DNA of 64,000 nucleotides from an uncultured Paracoccaceae bacterium (GTDB lineage Bacteria > Pseudomonadota > Alphaproteobacteria > Rhodobacterales > Rhodobacteraceae). A program made the position numbers and the translations under genes. Of this stretch, positions 1 to 9,542 are shown piece after piece (position 1 is the stretch's first letter; the number at the start of each line of letters is the position of its first letter). The stretch is taken from positions 105,799 through 169,798 of the forward strand of contig CANLDA010000006.1 of assembly GCA_947489325.1 (NCBI GenBank). Reading direction: 5' to 3'. The notes under the pieces were generated by a model. The model had not been told where the DNA came from, did not search any database, and saw only the letters and a program-made list of their open reading frames with translations.

Positions 1-1
1 C

Positions 2-256
2 CGTGCCATGGGTGGTTTGGTTATCTTGTCGATAACGGATCAACAGGGCGCGCCTGTTCAAGTGGCCGCATTGGATGCTGTACTGGGCAGGGCTACGCAT
101 GTGAAAGATGACATTGCACCCAATTTCCAATTTGATGGCACAGCTTATGTGGCGCCTGTTGAATTGGGTGACGGCAATTGGAATATTCGTATGACGGCCA
201 AATCCCAAGACGGCATTGAGTTTAAGCAACGCGTTATTCTGCACGTCAAAAGGTAA
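2..256 (+). CDS. ccoH: FixH/CcoH family protein, C-terminal part (runs off the window)
   Basis: This is the last 84 codons of a frame that is open to the left edge, so the N-terminal membrane anchor lies outside the window. The visible part is a small beta-rich periplasmic domain of the kind that ends FixH/CcoH, a helper for assembly of cbb3-type cytochrome oxidase. The call rests mainly on context: the stop is followed after 3 bases by the copper ATPase gene ccoI and then ccoS, the standard fixGHIS order. An internal ATG at base 8 should not be taken as the start. Confidence 0.8.
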   Translation, partial: RAMGGLVILSITDQQGAPVQVAALDAVLGRATHVKDDIAPNFQFDGTAYVAPVELGDGNWNIRMTAKSQDGIEFKQRVILHVKR

Positions 257-259
257 GAT

Positions 260-2449
260 ATGACCGCCGTAATGCGCCCAAATGCTTCTGTTTGCCCGGC
301 TTGTGATGCAGGTCCGGCGGCGGCTGCCTTGGCCAGTGGCGCTGAGTTGGCCCAAGATGCACGACTGGCGCTGTCATTGCCCACCATTCATTGTGGGGCG
401 TGTATTTCGACGGTTGAACGGACTTTGGATGCCCATCCCGGTGTGCGGTCCTCTCGAGTGAACCTGACGCTTAAGCGTGCAACGGTTGAGGCCGACGCAG
501 ATGTGACAGCCGATGCGTTGATCGCGCTTTTGGAGTCGGCCGGCTATGAGGCGCATGAATTGGATGCAGGGAGCCTGTCTGCAACCCAAGCTGACAAGGC
601 AGGGCGTGATCTGTTGATGCGGCTGGCCGTTGCTGGGTTTGCATCAATGAACGTGATGCTTTTGTCAGTATCGGTGTGGTCTGGTGCCGAGGCAGCGACT
701 CGTGATTTATTCCATTGGATCAGCGCGGCGATTACACTGCCAACGATCCTTTTTTCCGGCAAGCCGTTCTTTGTGAGCGCATGGGCGGCGTTGCGGCATC
801 GCCGCCTGAATATGGACGTGCCAATCGTATTGGCGATTGTTCTTGCGGTGATGACATCGCTTTGGGAAACCATGCTGTCGGGCGAGCATGCCTATTTTGA
901 TGCGGCACTTGCCCTGACGTTCTTTTTGCTCGCAGGGCGGTATCTGGACCATCGTACCCGTGCAATTGCGCGTTCTGCCGCCGAAGAACTTGCCGCATTA
1001 GAGGTGCCACGTGCGCATCGTTTGACTGGGGATACCGAGGAAACAGTTGCGGTCAGCGCATTGGAGGTAGGGGACCTGATCCGTGTGCGACCCGGTGGGC
1101 GGATGCCGGTCGACGGTGTGATCACCGAAGGTCAATCCGAGTTGGATCGATCTTTGCTGACCGGGGAAACCGTACCTGTCTTTGCCGAGACAGGGCTTCA
1201 GGTTAGCGCGGGCGAAGTCAATCTGACCGGCCCCCTGACCATTCGCGCGAGTGCCGTGGGCAAAGATACCAGCTTGCACCGCATGGCTGATCTGGTGGCT
1301 ATCGCAGAGTCCGGGCGCTCGCGTTATACATCTCTCGCTGATGCTGCGGCCAAACTCTATGCGCCGGGGGTTCATATCCTGTCAGCACTCGCATTTGTGG
1401 GATGGTATCTGTACACATTCGACATTCGAACGGCCCTTAATATCGCGGCGGCTGTGCTGATCATCACCTGTCCCTGTGCGCTTGGGTTGGCGGTGCCTGC
1501 TGTGACAACGGCGGCTTCTGGGCGACTATTTCGTAAAGGGATGCTGATCAAGCACGCCACAGCGTTGGAACGTTTGGCGCAGGTGGACACAGTGGTGTTT
1601 GACAAAACCGGAACCTTGACTCAAGGCACGCCGGATCTGGTGAATGCCGAAGACATGACACTTACGCAGTTTGAAATTGCCATGGCGCTGTCAGTGGGGT
1701 CTTCACATCCGTTGGCGCAGGCGATTTTCTCAAAAGGGCAAAAAGCAGGCGTTGGCCTCGCATTGGTCAGCGAGATATTCGAAGTCCCGGGGTATGGCAC
1801 AACCGGGGTGTGGAACGGTCAACCTGTGCGGTTGGGCCGTGCAAGCTGGGTTGGAGCAGAACCTTTGGGCCAAGTGTCCACTTTCCTTCAGATTGGCGCA
1901 GAAGATGCGATTGCTCTGCGGTTCAAGGATGCCCTGCGTCCTGGTGCGGCGGATGCGGTGCGTGCGCTTAGGGAAAGTGGCAAGGATGTTTTGCTGATCT
2001 CAGGCGATTCCACAGGTGCAGTAGAGGAACTCTCTGCACGGTTGGGTATCGCCAAATGGATTGCAGAGGCCTTGCCTGCAGACAAGGCTCAGAAGATCAC
2101 AGCACTTTCGGAGGCTGGCAGGCATGTGTTGATGGTTGGAGACGGCTTGAACGATACCGCAGCACTTGCGGCGGCGCATGTGTCGATTTCTCCAGCAACT
2201 GCACTGGATGCAGCACGGGTGGCGTCTGATATCGTGTTGCTCGGAAATGATCTTGGACCCATACCAGAGGCCGTGGAGGTTGCGCAGAAAGCTACCCGCC
2301 GCATTCGTGAGAATTTCCGAATAGCGACCCTCTATAATGTGATCGCGGTGCCTTTGGCCATTGCAGGCCTTGCAACACCCCTAATTGCGGCTTTGGCTAT
2401 GTCGACCAGTTCGATTACCGTTTCCCTAAATGCACTGAGATTGAGATAA
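260..2449 (+). CDS. ccoI: Copper-translocating P1B-type ATPase for cbb3 oxidase assembly
   Basis: This 729-residue P-type ATPase supplies copper for cbb3 cytochrome oxidase. In order it shows an N-terminal CPAC motif (residues 12-15), a heavy-metal-associated domain with HCGAC (44-48), transmembrane helices, the membrane metal-binding CPC (about 403-405), the phosphorylation motif DKTGTLT (about 447), an SSHPLA motif of the nucleotide-binding domain and the hinge motif GDGLND (about 627). The length and the CPC motif fit the FixI/CcoI group rather than zinc or cadmium pumps. It starts 3 bases after ccoH and is followed 3 bases later by ccoS, so the genes are surely cotranscribed. No promoter for the group is visible because its start is outside the window. 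Confidence 0.95.
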   Translation: MTAVMRPNASVCPACDAGPAAAALASGAELAQDARLALSLPTIHCGACISTVERTLDAHPGVRSSRVNLTLKRATVEADADVTADALIALLESAGYEAHELDAGSLSATQADKAGRDLLMRLAVAGFASMNVMLLSVSVWSGAEAATRDLFHWISAAITLPTILFSGKPFFVSAWAALRHRRLNMDVPIVLAIVLAVMTSLWETMLSGEHAYFDAALALTFFLLAGRYLDHRTRAIARSAAEELAALEVPRAHRLTGDTEETVAVSALEVGDLIRVRPGGRMPVDGVITEGQSELDRSLLTGETVPVFAETGLQVSAGEVNLTGPLTIRASAVGKDTSLHRMADLVAIAESGRSRYTSLADAAAKLYAPGVHILSALAFVGWYLYTFDIRTALNIAAAVLIITCPCALGLAVPAVTTAASGRLFRKGMLIKHATALERLAQVDTVVFDKTGTLTQGTPDLVNAEDMTLTQFEIAMALSVGSSHPLAQAIFSKGQKAGVGLALVSEIFEVPGYGTTGVWNGQPVRLGRASWVGAEPLGQVSTFLQIGAEDAIALRFKDALRPGAADAVRALRESGKDVLLISGDSTGAVEELSARLGIAKWIAEALPADKAQKITALSEAGRHVLMVGDGLNDTAALAAAHVSISPATALDAARVASDIVLLGNDLGPIPEAVEVAQKATRRIRENFRIATLYNVIAVPLAIAGLATPLIAALAMSTSSITVSLNALRLR

Positions 2450-2452
2450 GCC

Positions 2453-2611
2453 ATGAATATCCTGACATATCTAATCCCGATTTCCCTGCTTTTGGGTGGG
2501 GTGGGTCTTGTCGCATTCATCTATACGGTGCGCAGCAATCAATATGATGACCCCGAGGGGGACGCGCGGCGTATCCTGAATGACGAATGGGACGATCGTC
2601 CAAAGCCGTGA
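2453..2611 (+). CDS. ccoS: Cbb3 oxidase assembly protein CcoS/FixS
   Basis: A 52-residue protein starts 3 bases after the ccoI stop. It has one N-terminal membrane helix (residues about 5-25) followed by a short acidic tail with YDDPEGDARRIL, the pattern of CcoS/FixS. The family is needed for insertion of cofactors or copper into cbb3 oxidase. Its small size explains why simple gene finders may miss it. It ends 1 base before the stop of the convergent hydrolase gene. Confidence 0.93.
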   Translation: MNILTYLIPISLLLGGVGLVAFIYTVRSNQYDDPEGDARRILNDEWDDRPKP

Positions 2612-2612
2612 A

Positions 2613-3302
2613 TTATGTTAGGGTGATTTCTGCGTAGCTGAGGCCAGCAATTTCGATACGACAGCTTTGCCCGCGTGCGATAGGGCCGACGCCTGCGGGG
2701 GTGCCCGTCATGATCAGATCGCCCGGTGCGAGGGTCACAAAATGTGACAGATGGGCGATTACATCAGCAATGGGCCAAATCATTTCGCTAAGATCCGCCT
2801 CTTGGCGCAGCTCCTCATCGACATAGGCGGCGATACGTCCCGAAGTCATTGAACCGACCTCAGATATAGGATGCAGTGGGCCAATGACGGCGGAATGATC
2901 AAACCCTTTGGCCATGTCCCAAGGTCTACGGGCGGCCTTGGCTTGGGATTGCAAATCCCGTCGCGTCAGGTCATTGCCCGCAGCAAATCCCCAGATATGA
3001 TGTTGTGCCTTATCAGTGGGAATCTTTGCCCCACCCACACCGATGGCGACGACGAGTTCCGCCTCATGATGCAAGTTTTCGGTAGCAGGGGGGTAGGGGA
3101 TGTGGGTGCCTGAATGCACAATAGCGTCAGCGGGTTTTGTGAAAAAGAAAGGTGGTTCGCGGTCTGGGTCGTGCCCCATTTCGCGTGCATGTTCTGCGTA
3201 ATTGCGCCCGACACAAAATATCCGGCGTACCGGGAAATGAAGATCACTATTGGCGACAGGCAACAGAGGTTGCGACGGGGTGGGGATGACGGTTTTGCTC
3301 AT
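2613..3302 (-). CDS. Fumarylacetoacetate hydrolase family protein (fumarylpyruvate hydrolase-like)
   Basis: A 229-residue protein of the FAH fold. Visible family features are FCVGRNYAEHAREMG near residue 30, the metal-site HHEAELVVAIG around residue 77, and the C-terminal LAPGDLIMTGTPAGVGP. Proteins of this size with these motifs cleave acylpyruvates such as fumarylpyruvate, or act as oxaloacetate decarboxylases; the sequence alone does not fix the substrate. It is convergent with ccoS and separated by 39 bases from the upstream carboxypeptidase gene on the same strand. Confidence 0.85.
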   Translation of the reverse strand: MSKTVIPTPSQPLLPVANSDLHFPVRRIFCVGRNYAEHAREMGHDPDREPPFFFTKPADAIVHSGTHIPYPPATENLHHEAELVVAIGVGGAKIPTDKAQHHIWGFAAGNDLTRRDLQSQAKAARRPWDMAKGFDHSAVIGPLHPISEVGSMTSGRIAAYVDEELRQEADLSEMIWPIADVIAHLSHFVTLAPGDLIMTGTPAGVGPIARGQSCRIEIAGLSYAEITLT

Positions 3303-3341
3303 GGCTTATTGATGCGCAACGCTTGGCCATAGTGCAAGGGG

Positions 3342-4754
3342 TTAGCTTGGACCGATCATAAAGCAGGAGATTTGACGCGCTTGCAGGCGGCGACAGGCAA
3401 GGTCAGCCGTTTCCCGTGTCAGCCCCATAAAGTTCGCATCAAACCCACGCGTACTTTGGACGACTTTGCGCAACGCACCATCCAAAGTTGTGATTTCTGA
3501 AAGAGCAGTCTTCAACAGAACTTTCTCGGCGGCGTATCGGCTGGGATAGCGACCGACATTGATACCCCAGTGCCGCCCACCAGAGGTTGACAGCCGGGTC
3601 ACGACTTCTGGTTCTGGTGCGCGTTCGGGGCGGGCCACGGGGCGAATGTTTGCAAGGGCGACGAGACGTTCCTTAGAGATACTTTCGACTTCTGGTTCTT
3701 TTTGCACTTCGACTTCGGCCACTTTGGCCTCGTCCAGCGCTGATTGAATGTCCGCTTCGATCACAGCGGCATCTGCAACTATGACAGGAGGAGGCGCATC
3801 AGACGTGGGGCGCAATTTCGGGCGCAGGCTTTGACGAATGGCGGTGGCAACGCGGATTGTCTGCCCCTTGGTCAGGCCTTGGTAGTCAGGCAATCCGGGT
3901 TTGCGCAGCGCGACCCGACTGGGTGCACGGCGAAAGCCAAGGTCAAGCAATTCGGCCACTTTGGCGTTGCGTGTGACAGTAGAGCGACCACCAAAAACCG
4001 TGGCGATAATTCGTTCATTACCGCGCTCAGCAGAGGCCACAAGGTTAAATCCGGCGGCACGTGTATACCCCGTCTTGATACCGTCAGCCCCCCGATATGC
4101 CGCCAGTAGGCGACGGTTGGTGTTGTTCACGGTTTTGATGCCCGCATCGGTCGATTTACGTGAAAACAGATTGTAATATTGCGGATAATCATAAAGCACA
4201 TGACGTCCCAAAATGGACATGTCGCGTGCGGTCGACAGATGCCCGGATTCAGTCAAACCATGCGCATTCTTAAACGTGGTGTTGGTCATGCCCAACGCCT
4301 TGGCTGTACGGTTCATGCGGCGAGCAAAGGCCGCTTCTGATCCAGAGATAGCCTCACCAAGGGCTGTGGCGGCGTCATTCGCGGATTTTACAGCAGCCGC
4401 GCGCACCAGATAACGTAATTTGATACGTTGCCCTGCAACGAGGCCAAGCTTGGATGGTGGCTCTGCGGCGGCGGTGCGGGAAATGCGGACCTGTGTATCC
4501 ATCGTGATTTCACCAAGGCGAACCGCCTCAAACACGACATAGAGCGTCATCATTTTTGTCAAAGAGGCGGGATGCAGGCGTGTGTCAGCATTGCGCGAAT
4601 GCAGAACTTTGCCGGATCGTGCATCCATTACCATCGCGGCGTAAGGGGCTGCGTATGCCGACAAAGGCACCACAACCAGCATCCAGATTGCTGCTGCTAA
4701 ATACAGGCCCAAGCGGGCCGGGCTGCTGCGCCGTACCTTCACTGTTCTTGCCAT
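3342..4754 (-). CDS. D-alanyl-D-alanine carboxypeptidase with C-terminal SPOR domain
   Basis: A 470-residue exported serine peptidase of family S11, which trims the terminal D-alanine of peptidoglycan side chains. It has a basic N-terminus and a signal-peptide hydrophobic stretch (about residues 14-36). All three catalytic motifs are present: SLTK (64-67), SAN (123-125) and KTG (226-228). After a proline/acid-rich linker, the last 75 or so residues have the pattern of a SPOR domain, which binds denuded glycan at the division site. The domain order dacA-like plus SPOR is common in Rhodobacterales. Nothing unusual is seen; the 168 bases upstream should hold its promoter. Confidence 0.92.
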   Translation of the reverse strand: MARTVKVRRSSPARLGLYLAAAIWMLVVVPLSAYAAPYAAMVMDARSGKVLHSRNADTRLHPASLTKMMTLYVVFEAVRLGEITMDTQVRISRTAAAEPPSKLGLVAGQRIKLRYLVRAAAVKSANDAATALGEAISGSEAAFARRMNRTAKALGMTNTTFKNAHGLTESGHLSTARDMSILGRHVLYDYPQYYNLFSRKSTDAGIKTVNNTNRRLLAAYRGADGIKTGYTRAAGFNLVASAERGNERIIATVFGGRSTVTRNAKVAELLDLGFRRAPSRVALRKPGLPDYQGLTKGQTIRVATAIRQSLRPKLRPTSDAPPPVIVADAAVIEADIQSALDEAKVAEVEVQKEPEVESISKERLVALANIRPVARPERAPEPEVVTRLSTSGGRHWGINVGRYPSRYAAEKVLLKTALSEITTLDGALRKVVQSTRGFDANFMGLTRETADLACRRLQARQISCFMIGPS

Positions 4755-4922
4755 TTCTGCCTCATGCCGCCGATTTTTTCGGTCTGGCTTTTATAGTTAT
4801 CAACAGGCTAACACAGAGCGGATGTTGAAGAAAGCCATTGTTTTCAGAGGATTTGAAGCAATCAGCGTGAAATGGATTACACAATGTGGTGTATGGATTG
4901 CTGCGCACCACAGCATAGGGTG

Positions 4923-5624
4923 TCAGTTGATCACATCAATCAAATTTGGCAGTTCTGCAAGTGTTGTGATCTCGTGAAATCGTGAAGAGTCGATGGGGGG
5001 ATCGGCGTGTTCCAATGCCCAGATTTCCCCGTGGGGTACATAAATGCCCCACCCTCCTGCCTCGATGGCGGGGATCACATCGGATTTCATGGAATTACCA
5101 ATCATCATGGCACGATCAGCACCATCACCATGGCGATGAAAAATCTCGGAATAGGCCCGTTTGGTTTTGTGGGACACGATCTCGACGTGATTAAACAAGT
5201 CACCCAACCCGGATTGGGCCAGTTTGCGTTCTTGATCCAAAAGGTCGCCTTTGGTGATCAAGATGATGCGGTGATTTTCAGCGCATCGTGCCACGGCGTC
5301 CTGTGCATGGGGCAACAGATCAATTGGGTGATTCAACATCTCTTGTCCCGCAGCAATGAGCTCTGAGATGACAGAGGCGGGAACGCGTTCTTCGGTGACC
5401 TCAATTGCGGTTTCGATCATGGATAGGACGAAACCTTTGATGCCAAAACCATACTGGCCAATATTGCGCCGCTCCGCCTCCAGAAGTCGTTGTTCAAGGT
5501 GCGCGCGTTCGGTGAAATCGGCCAGCAATTCGGCGAATCGTTCTTGGGTGATGCGAAAGAAACGCGCGTTGTGCCAAAGCGTGTCATCGGCATCAAAACC
5601 AATTGTTGTAAGATTCTTTGCCAT
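4923..5624 (-). CDS. HAD-superfamily hydrolase
   Basis: A 233-residue HAD-type phosphatase. Motif I is DADDT near the N-terminus (GFDADDTLWHNA), where both aspartates are expected to be catalytic; motif II is ITKGD and motif IV falls in MIGNSMKSDV. I take the start at the ATG giving MAKNLTT, which has GGAAC upstream and places motif I about 10 residues in, as is usual. An upstream ATG at 5645 has AGAGG only 3 bases away. The substrate cannot be told. It is divergent from clpS. Confidence 0.85.
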   Translation of the reverse strand: MAKNLTTIGFDADDTLWHNARFFRITQERFAELLADFTERAHLEQRLLEAERRNIGQYGFGIKGFVLSMIETAIEVTEERVPASVISELIAAGQEMLNHPIDLLPHAQDAVARCAENHRIILITKGDLLDQERKLAQSGLGDLFNHVEIVSHKTKRAYSEIFHRHGDGADRAMMIGNSMKSDVIPAIEAGGWGIYVPHGEIWALEHADPPIDSSRFHEITTLAELPNLIDVIN

Positions 5625-5718
5625 CTGAGGTTCCAATCTGTGCATGGGCCTCTTTTCTATTCAGACCACAAGGTTATATAACCGCCAAAGGACAATTTCG
5701 GAACCAAAGGTATTCTGT

Positions 5719-6057
5719 ATGGCGCTGGGCCCTGTGTACATGTCTGACCGAAATGACGATGATACCGATATAGGTGTCGCGACCAAGACGCGTGCGCGGA
5801 CCAAACGGCCACCGCTGTATAAAGTCATGCTGCTGAATGATGATTTCACGCCGATGGAATTTGTGGTTCACATTCTGGAGCGCTTCTTTGGGATGACCCA
5901 TGCAGAGGCGTTTGAGATCATGTTGATCGTTCACAAAAAAGGCCTTGCGATTGTTGGGGTATACAGCCATGAAATTGCTGAGACCAAGGTCACACAGGTG
6001 ATGGAGTTTGCCCGTCGCCACCAGCATCCGCTGCAATGTACAATGGAAAAGGAATGA
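5719..6057 (+). CDS. clpS: ATP-dependent Clp protease adaptor ClpS
   Basis: A 112-residue N-degron adaptor that delivers proteins with bulky N-terminal residues to ClpAP. Diagnostic stretches are [34 protein letters not shown] and [11 protein letters not shown], covering the N-degron pocket and the ClpA-binding face. The start is chosen because AAAGG lies 8 bases upstream and the length equals the family norm; MSDRND at 5740 is an alternative. The frame is open further upstream to 5644, but that gives a non-conserved extension overlapping the HAD gene promoter region. Confidence 0.94.
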   Translation: MALGPVYMSDRNDDDTDIGVATKTRARTKRPPLYKVMLLNDDFTPMEFVVHILERFFGMTHAEAFEIMLIVHKKGLAIVGVYSHEIAETKVTQVMEFARRHQHPLQCTMEKE

Positions 6058-6086
6058 TCCGCCATTTGGTGTGATTAGGGGATTAT

Positions 6087-7070
6087 ATGGCCGTTTCACG
6101 ACTAACGCTGGCGCTTGAGAACGGCGATGTTGTTTTGCCTGATACTGGCGAGATTGGGGTATATCATCCCGTTGGAGATGTTGATTTATCTGCGTTGCCC
6201 AAAGATCGTGTGCGCATCATTCAGCCGTTTTTTCCGGATTATCGAGCGTTTGAAAAACAGGGGTATGCCTGTTCTGTTGCGGCTGATGGAAAATTTTCAA
6301 TGTCTGTCGTCCGTTTGCCGCGATCCAAGGATCAAGCGCGTGATCTGATTGCAAATGCCGCAGCACGATCCGATTACGTGATCGTAGATGGGCAAAAGAA
6401 CGAAGGTGCAGAGAGCCTGCTTAAGGAATGCCGCAAGCGGGCGGATGTCTCGTCGGTCATGTCCAAGGCTCATGGCAAGCTGTTTGTGATGCAAGGTGGC
6501 GATTTCACAGATTGGGTCGCCGAGGCGCAAACCACGTTGGAATGCGGTTTTGTTACGCGATGTGGTGTGTTCTCCGCAGATGGTATTGATCCCGCATCGC
6601 GTTTGCTTGCGGACAGCCTGCCGGAAAAACTTGGGCGCAATGTTGCTGATCTTGGTGGTGGTTGGGGATATTTGTCCCGCGCCATTTTGGAACGCAAATC
6701 GGTGGAAACTTTGTGGTGTGTCGAGGCCAATCATGATGCGCTGGAATGTGCGCGCCTGAATGTGACCGATCCCCGTGCCCGGTTTGAATGGGCTGATGCC
6801 ACGCAATGGGCTGCGCGGGCGAACATGGACAGTGTCGTGATGAATCCACCATTCCACACATCACGCACGGCTGATCCGCAAATCGGACGTGATTTCATTG
6901 CTGCGGCTGCGCGCATGCTGGCGCCATCCGGACAACTGTGGATGGTTGCAAATCGGCACCTGCCATATGAGGCCACGCTGGATGCGAATTTTGTGCAAGT
7001 GGCAGAGGTTGCGGGCGACAATCGGTTCAAAATCTTACAAGCGAGCCGACCCGCTCGCCCCCGGCGTTAA
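6087..7070 (+). CDS. rsmC: Class I SAM methyltransferase, RsmC-like (16S rRNA guanine-N2)
   Basis: A 327-residue protein with the RsmC/RsmD-type two-domain build: a degenerate N-terminal half and a C-terminal catalytic Rossmann domain. The SAM-binding loop is VADLGGGWGYLS and the catalytic motif is NPPF (in VVMNPPFHTSR), typical of methylation of an exocyclic amino group. The following MVANRHLPYE is characteristic of the RsmC family, which methylates G1207 of 16S rRNA. It follows clpS after 29 bases on the same strand and may be cotranscribed. Confidence 0.85.
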   Translation: MAVSRLTLALENGDVVLPDTGEIGVYHPVGDVDLSALPKDRVRIIQPFFPDYRAFEKQGYACSVAADGKFSMSVVRLPRSKDQARDLIANAAARSDYVIVDGQKNEGAESLLKECRKRADVSSVMSKAHGKLFVMQGGDFTDWVAEAQTTLECGFVTRCGVFSADGIDPASRLLADSLPEKLGRNVADLGGGWGYLSRAILERKSVETLWCVEANHDALECARLNVTDPRARFEWADATQWAARANMDSVVMNPPFHTSRTADPQIGRDFIAAAARMLAPSGQLWMVANRHLPYEATLDANFVQVAEVAGDNRFKILQASRPARPRR

Positions 7071-7117
7071 AACCGCCTAGTCTGACCTGAATACAGGCCC
7101 GGAAGCAGGAGAGTCAT

Positions 7118-7918
7118 ATGTCCTTTTCGATAACAGGTAAAACCGCCATTATCACCGGGGCGGCTAATGGTGTTGGTCTCGCTATTGCGCGGCACTTTGC
7201 AGACCACGGGGCAAATGTGATGTTTGCCGATATGGATGAAAAACAACTGTCCAAAGAACTTAGCGATGTGCCAGAAGATGGCAATGTCCGCTATTTTGCC
7301 GGAGATTTGCGCGAAAAACTGACCATCGCGAATTTGCTGTCTGCAACAATTGATGCCTTTGATTCAATTGATATCCTGATCAATTGCTGCCGTCAGGTCA
7401 AAGTTACCGATCCGTTGGATTCCGAGGATGACACGGTTGAGGAGCTGTTACAGCAAAACCTGATGATTTCGTTGCGGTTGTCGCAAATGGTGGCAAAACG
7501 TATGATTAAACAATCCGCCGATGAAGACGAAGGTTGCGCAGGAACCATCGTCAATCTGTCCTCGATTGCGGCGCGTCGATCCCATCCTGAATTGCTGGGT
7601 TATTCTGTGTCTACAGCGGCGCTTGATCAAATGACGCGATCGTTGGCTGTGGCGTTGGCGCCGCATCGTATTCGGGTCAATGCGGTGTCTTTTGGGTCGG
7701 TGATGAGTGCAAGCCTGCAATCTGCCCTGAAAGACGATGCGAACTGCCGTCAGGACATCGAAGATCATACGCCGCTGGGGCGGATTGCCAGCGGGTGGGA
7801 AATCGCCGAGGCCGCCCAGTTTTTGGCCTGCGACGCATCGGCCTTCATGACAGGGCAAATTGTCACCCTGGATGGGGGGCGCAGCCTGTTGGATTCAGTG
7901 GCAACCGCTGCGCATTGA
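7118..7918 (+). CDS. SDR-fold protein with non-canonical active site
   Basis: A 266-residue short-chain dehydrogenase/reductase fold. The N-terminal cofactor loop is kept (TGAANGVG, residues 13-20) and DMDEKQ follows where NAD specificity is read. The catalytic Ser (148/149) and Tyr162 are present, but the lysine of the YxxxK pair is threonine (YSVST, 162-166), and the usual NNAG is INCC (88-91). The C-terminal FMTGQIVTLDGG is normal. By family knowledge, loss of the lysine should cripple ordinary hydride transfer, so the enzyme may be inactive, binding-only or use another mechanism. It lies 47 bases after rsmC with GCAGGAGAG as ribosome-binding site. Confidence 0.85.
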   Translation: MSFSITGKTAIITGAANGVGLAIARHFADHGANVMFADMDEKQLSKELSDVPEDGNVRYFAGDLREKLTIANLLSATIDAFDSIDILINCCRQVKVTDPLDSEDDTVEELLQQNLMISLRLSQMVAKRMIKQSADEDEGCAGTIVNLSSIAARRSHPELLGYSVSTAALDQMTRSLAVALAPHRIRVNAVSFGSVMSASLQSALKDDANCRQDIEDHTPLGRIASGWEIAEAAQFLACDASAFMTGQIVTLDGGRSLLDSVATAAH

Positions 7919-7933
7919 TACCAGAGCGAAGGC

Positions 7934-8479
7934 CTATTTCTTTTTGAATGGCTGAATTTCAGCCAAGTCAGGATGAAATCTGATTACGTGTTTGAGTTGA
8001 CGTTTTTTGAAAACGTCATAGCCGTACCATTTATTGCCCTCTTTATACGCAATATAGGTCGCAGTCCCTTTTCTACTCAGAAGTAACCCACCTTTAATAT
8101 CCTCATACACGGGAACAATGGCATAGGGTCTGCCAGCCGAAGTTACGCCATTGTGAATCTTGTCGAAATTCGGTTGCACCACCAAAGATGATTTGTCGAT
8201 TTTTTTCTCCAAAAGGTGAACATATTGGCGAATGAAACCTTCACGGTTCATATCTATTTTTCGTGCCAAAAACTCCAAGACTTGTGGTTCTGTCATATAC
8301 AGGGTGGTTGAATATTTTCCGGCAGCGCTTGCGGCAATATATGCCTTTAACAACTTTAACGCGGCCTTTTGGTCGGGGGTTGAAGGGGTTTGAGCAACAC
8401 TGACTGTGGCCCCCATAACAATTAGGACGACAAGCAGATAGCGTGTGCATGCTTTGAAAGCGGAATGTAGCAATTTCAT
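7934..8479 (-). CDS. Exported protein of unknown function
   Basis: A 181-residue protein that I do not recognise. It begins with a basic segment and a hydrophobic signal peptide (about residues 12-30, ending near VSVAQ), so it is probably periplasmic. The mature part is lysine-rich with a helical N-terminal section (ALKLLKAYIAASAAG) and a beta-rich C-terminal section ending in PFKKK. It sits alone between the convergent SDR gene and the divergent hemF. The region has more A+T than its neighbours. Confidence 0.7.
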   Translation of the reverse strand: MKLLHSAFKACTRYLLVVLIVMGATVSVAQTPSTPDQKAALKLLKAYIAASAAGKYSTTLYMTEPQVLEFLARKIDMNREGFIRQYVHLLEKKIDKSSLVVQPNFDKIHNGVTSAGRPYAIVPVYEDIKGGLLLSRKGTATYIAYKEGNKWYGYDVFKKRQLKHVIRFHPDLAEIQPFKKK

Positions 8480-8647
8480 TATTAATCTCGGGTTGATTTA
8501 CCTTATATGAAATCACCTTATTGATGTGTTTTGCTAGGGCCAAGCCCTTTTCAGATTATTCATCGCGTGATCTTCTTAAACAGCGCAAAGCAGTGTGGTA
8601 GTGCCCAAGATGTCCTGATATTGACGGCATAATAAGAGGGAAATGTA

Positions 8648-9541
8648 ATGACCGACCAGATGCTGGATCAGAAAGCGCGCGCGAGCGCATGGTTTCGTGA
8701 GCTGCGTGATCAAATCGTTGCGCGCTTTGAAGAGCTGGAGCACACACACGCCAACGGGCCTTTCAATGATTTTTCTGAAGGTCAGTTCGAAGTAAAGCAA
8801 ACCACACGCACGTCGGATGATGGGTCGGATGCCGGGGGCGGATTGATGTCCGTCATGCGCGGAGGGCGTGTGTTTGAAAAGGTCGGTGTGAATATCTCGA
8901 CGGTTTACGGCACCTTGGGGGAGCGCGCCCAAGCGGCGATGGCTGCGCGCAAAGGCATTGCCGGAATGCAGGACGATCCGCGTTTCTGGGCGTCAGGAAT
9001 TTCGCTGGTGGCACATATGCGTAATCCGCATTGTCCGGCCGTGCATATGAACACCCGTATGTTCTGGACACCACACGCGTGGTGGTTTGGGGGGGGGTCC
9101 GATCTGAACCCATGCTTGGAATATGACGAAGACACTACGCATTTTCATGCAGTTCAAAAAGATCACTGTGATCGTCACAATCCGGCACATTATCCACGTT
9201 TCAAAGAATGGGCTGATGAATATTTTTATGTTCCCCATCGTAAACGGGCGCGGGGCGCAGGAGGCATTTTCCTGGATGATTACAATTCCGGCGATTGGGA
9301 TGCAGATTTTACCTTTATCCAAGACGTTGGGCGTGCTTTTTTACCGGCCTTTGCCCCATTGATTGAAAAACGTCGGGTTCAGGATTTTGATGATGCCGAC
9401 AAAGATGCACAGCTTGTGCATCGTGGTCTCTATGCCGAATATAATCTGGTTTATGATCGCGGCACGAAGTTTGGCCTAGAGACAGGTCACGACCCGGATG
9501 CCGTGTTGATGAGCCTGCCTCCGTTGGCAAAATGGGTGTGA
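8648..9541 (+). CDS. hemF: Oxygen-dependent coproporphyrinogen III oxidase
   Basis: A 297-residue cytoplasmic enzyme that oxidatively decarboxylates coproporphyrinogen III to protoporphyrinogen IX with O2. The length equals the family norm, and the highly conserved blocks are all present: GGGLMSVMRGGRVFEKVGVN near residue 70, NPHCPAVHMNTRMF, the WWFGGGSDLNP block, RGAGGIFLDD, and the C-terminal MSLPPLAKW. GAGGGAAATGTA precedes the ATG. Together with hemC and hemE nearby it forms a loose heme cluster. A hairpin follows directly. Confidence 0.96.
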   Translation: MTDQMLDQKARASAWFRELRDQIVARFEELEHTHANGPFNDFSEGQFEVKQTTRTSDDGSDAGGGLMSVMRGGRVFEKVGVNISTVYGTLGERAQAAMAARKGIAGMQDDPRFWASGISLVAHMRNPHCPAVHMNTRMFWTPHAWWFGGGSDLNPCLEYDEDTTHFHAVQKDHCDRHNPAHYPRFKEWADEYFYVPHRKRARGAGGIFLDDYNSGDWDADFTFIQDVGRAFLPAFAPLIEKRRVQDFDDADKDAQLVHRGLYAEYNLVYDRGTKFGLETGHDPDAVLMSLPPLAKWV

Positions 9542-9542
9542 T

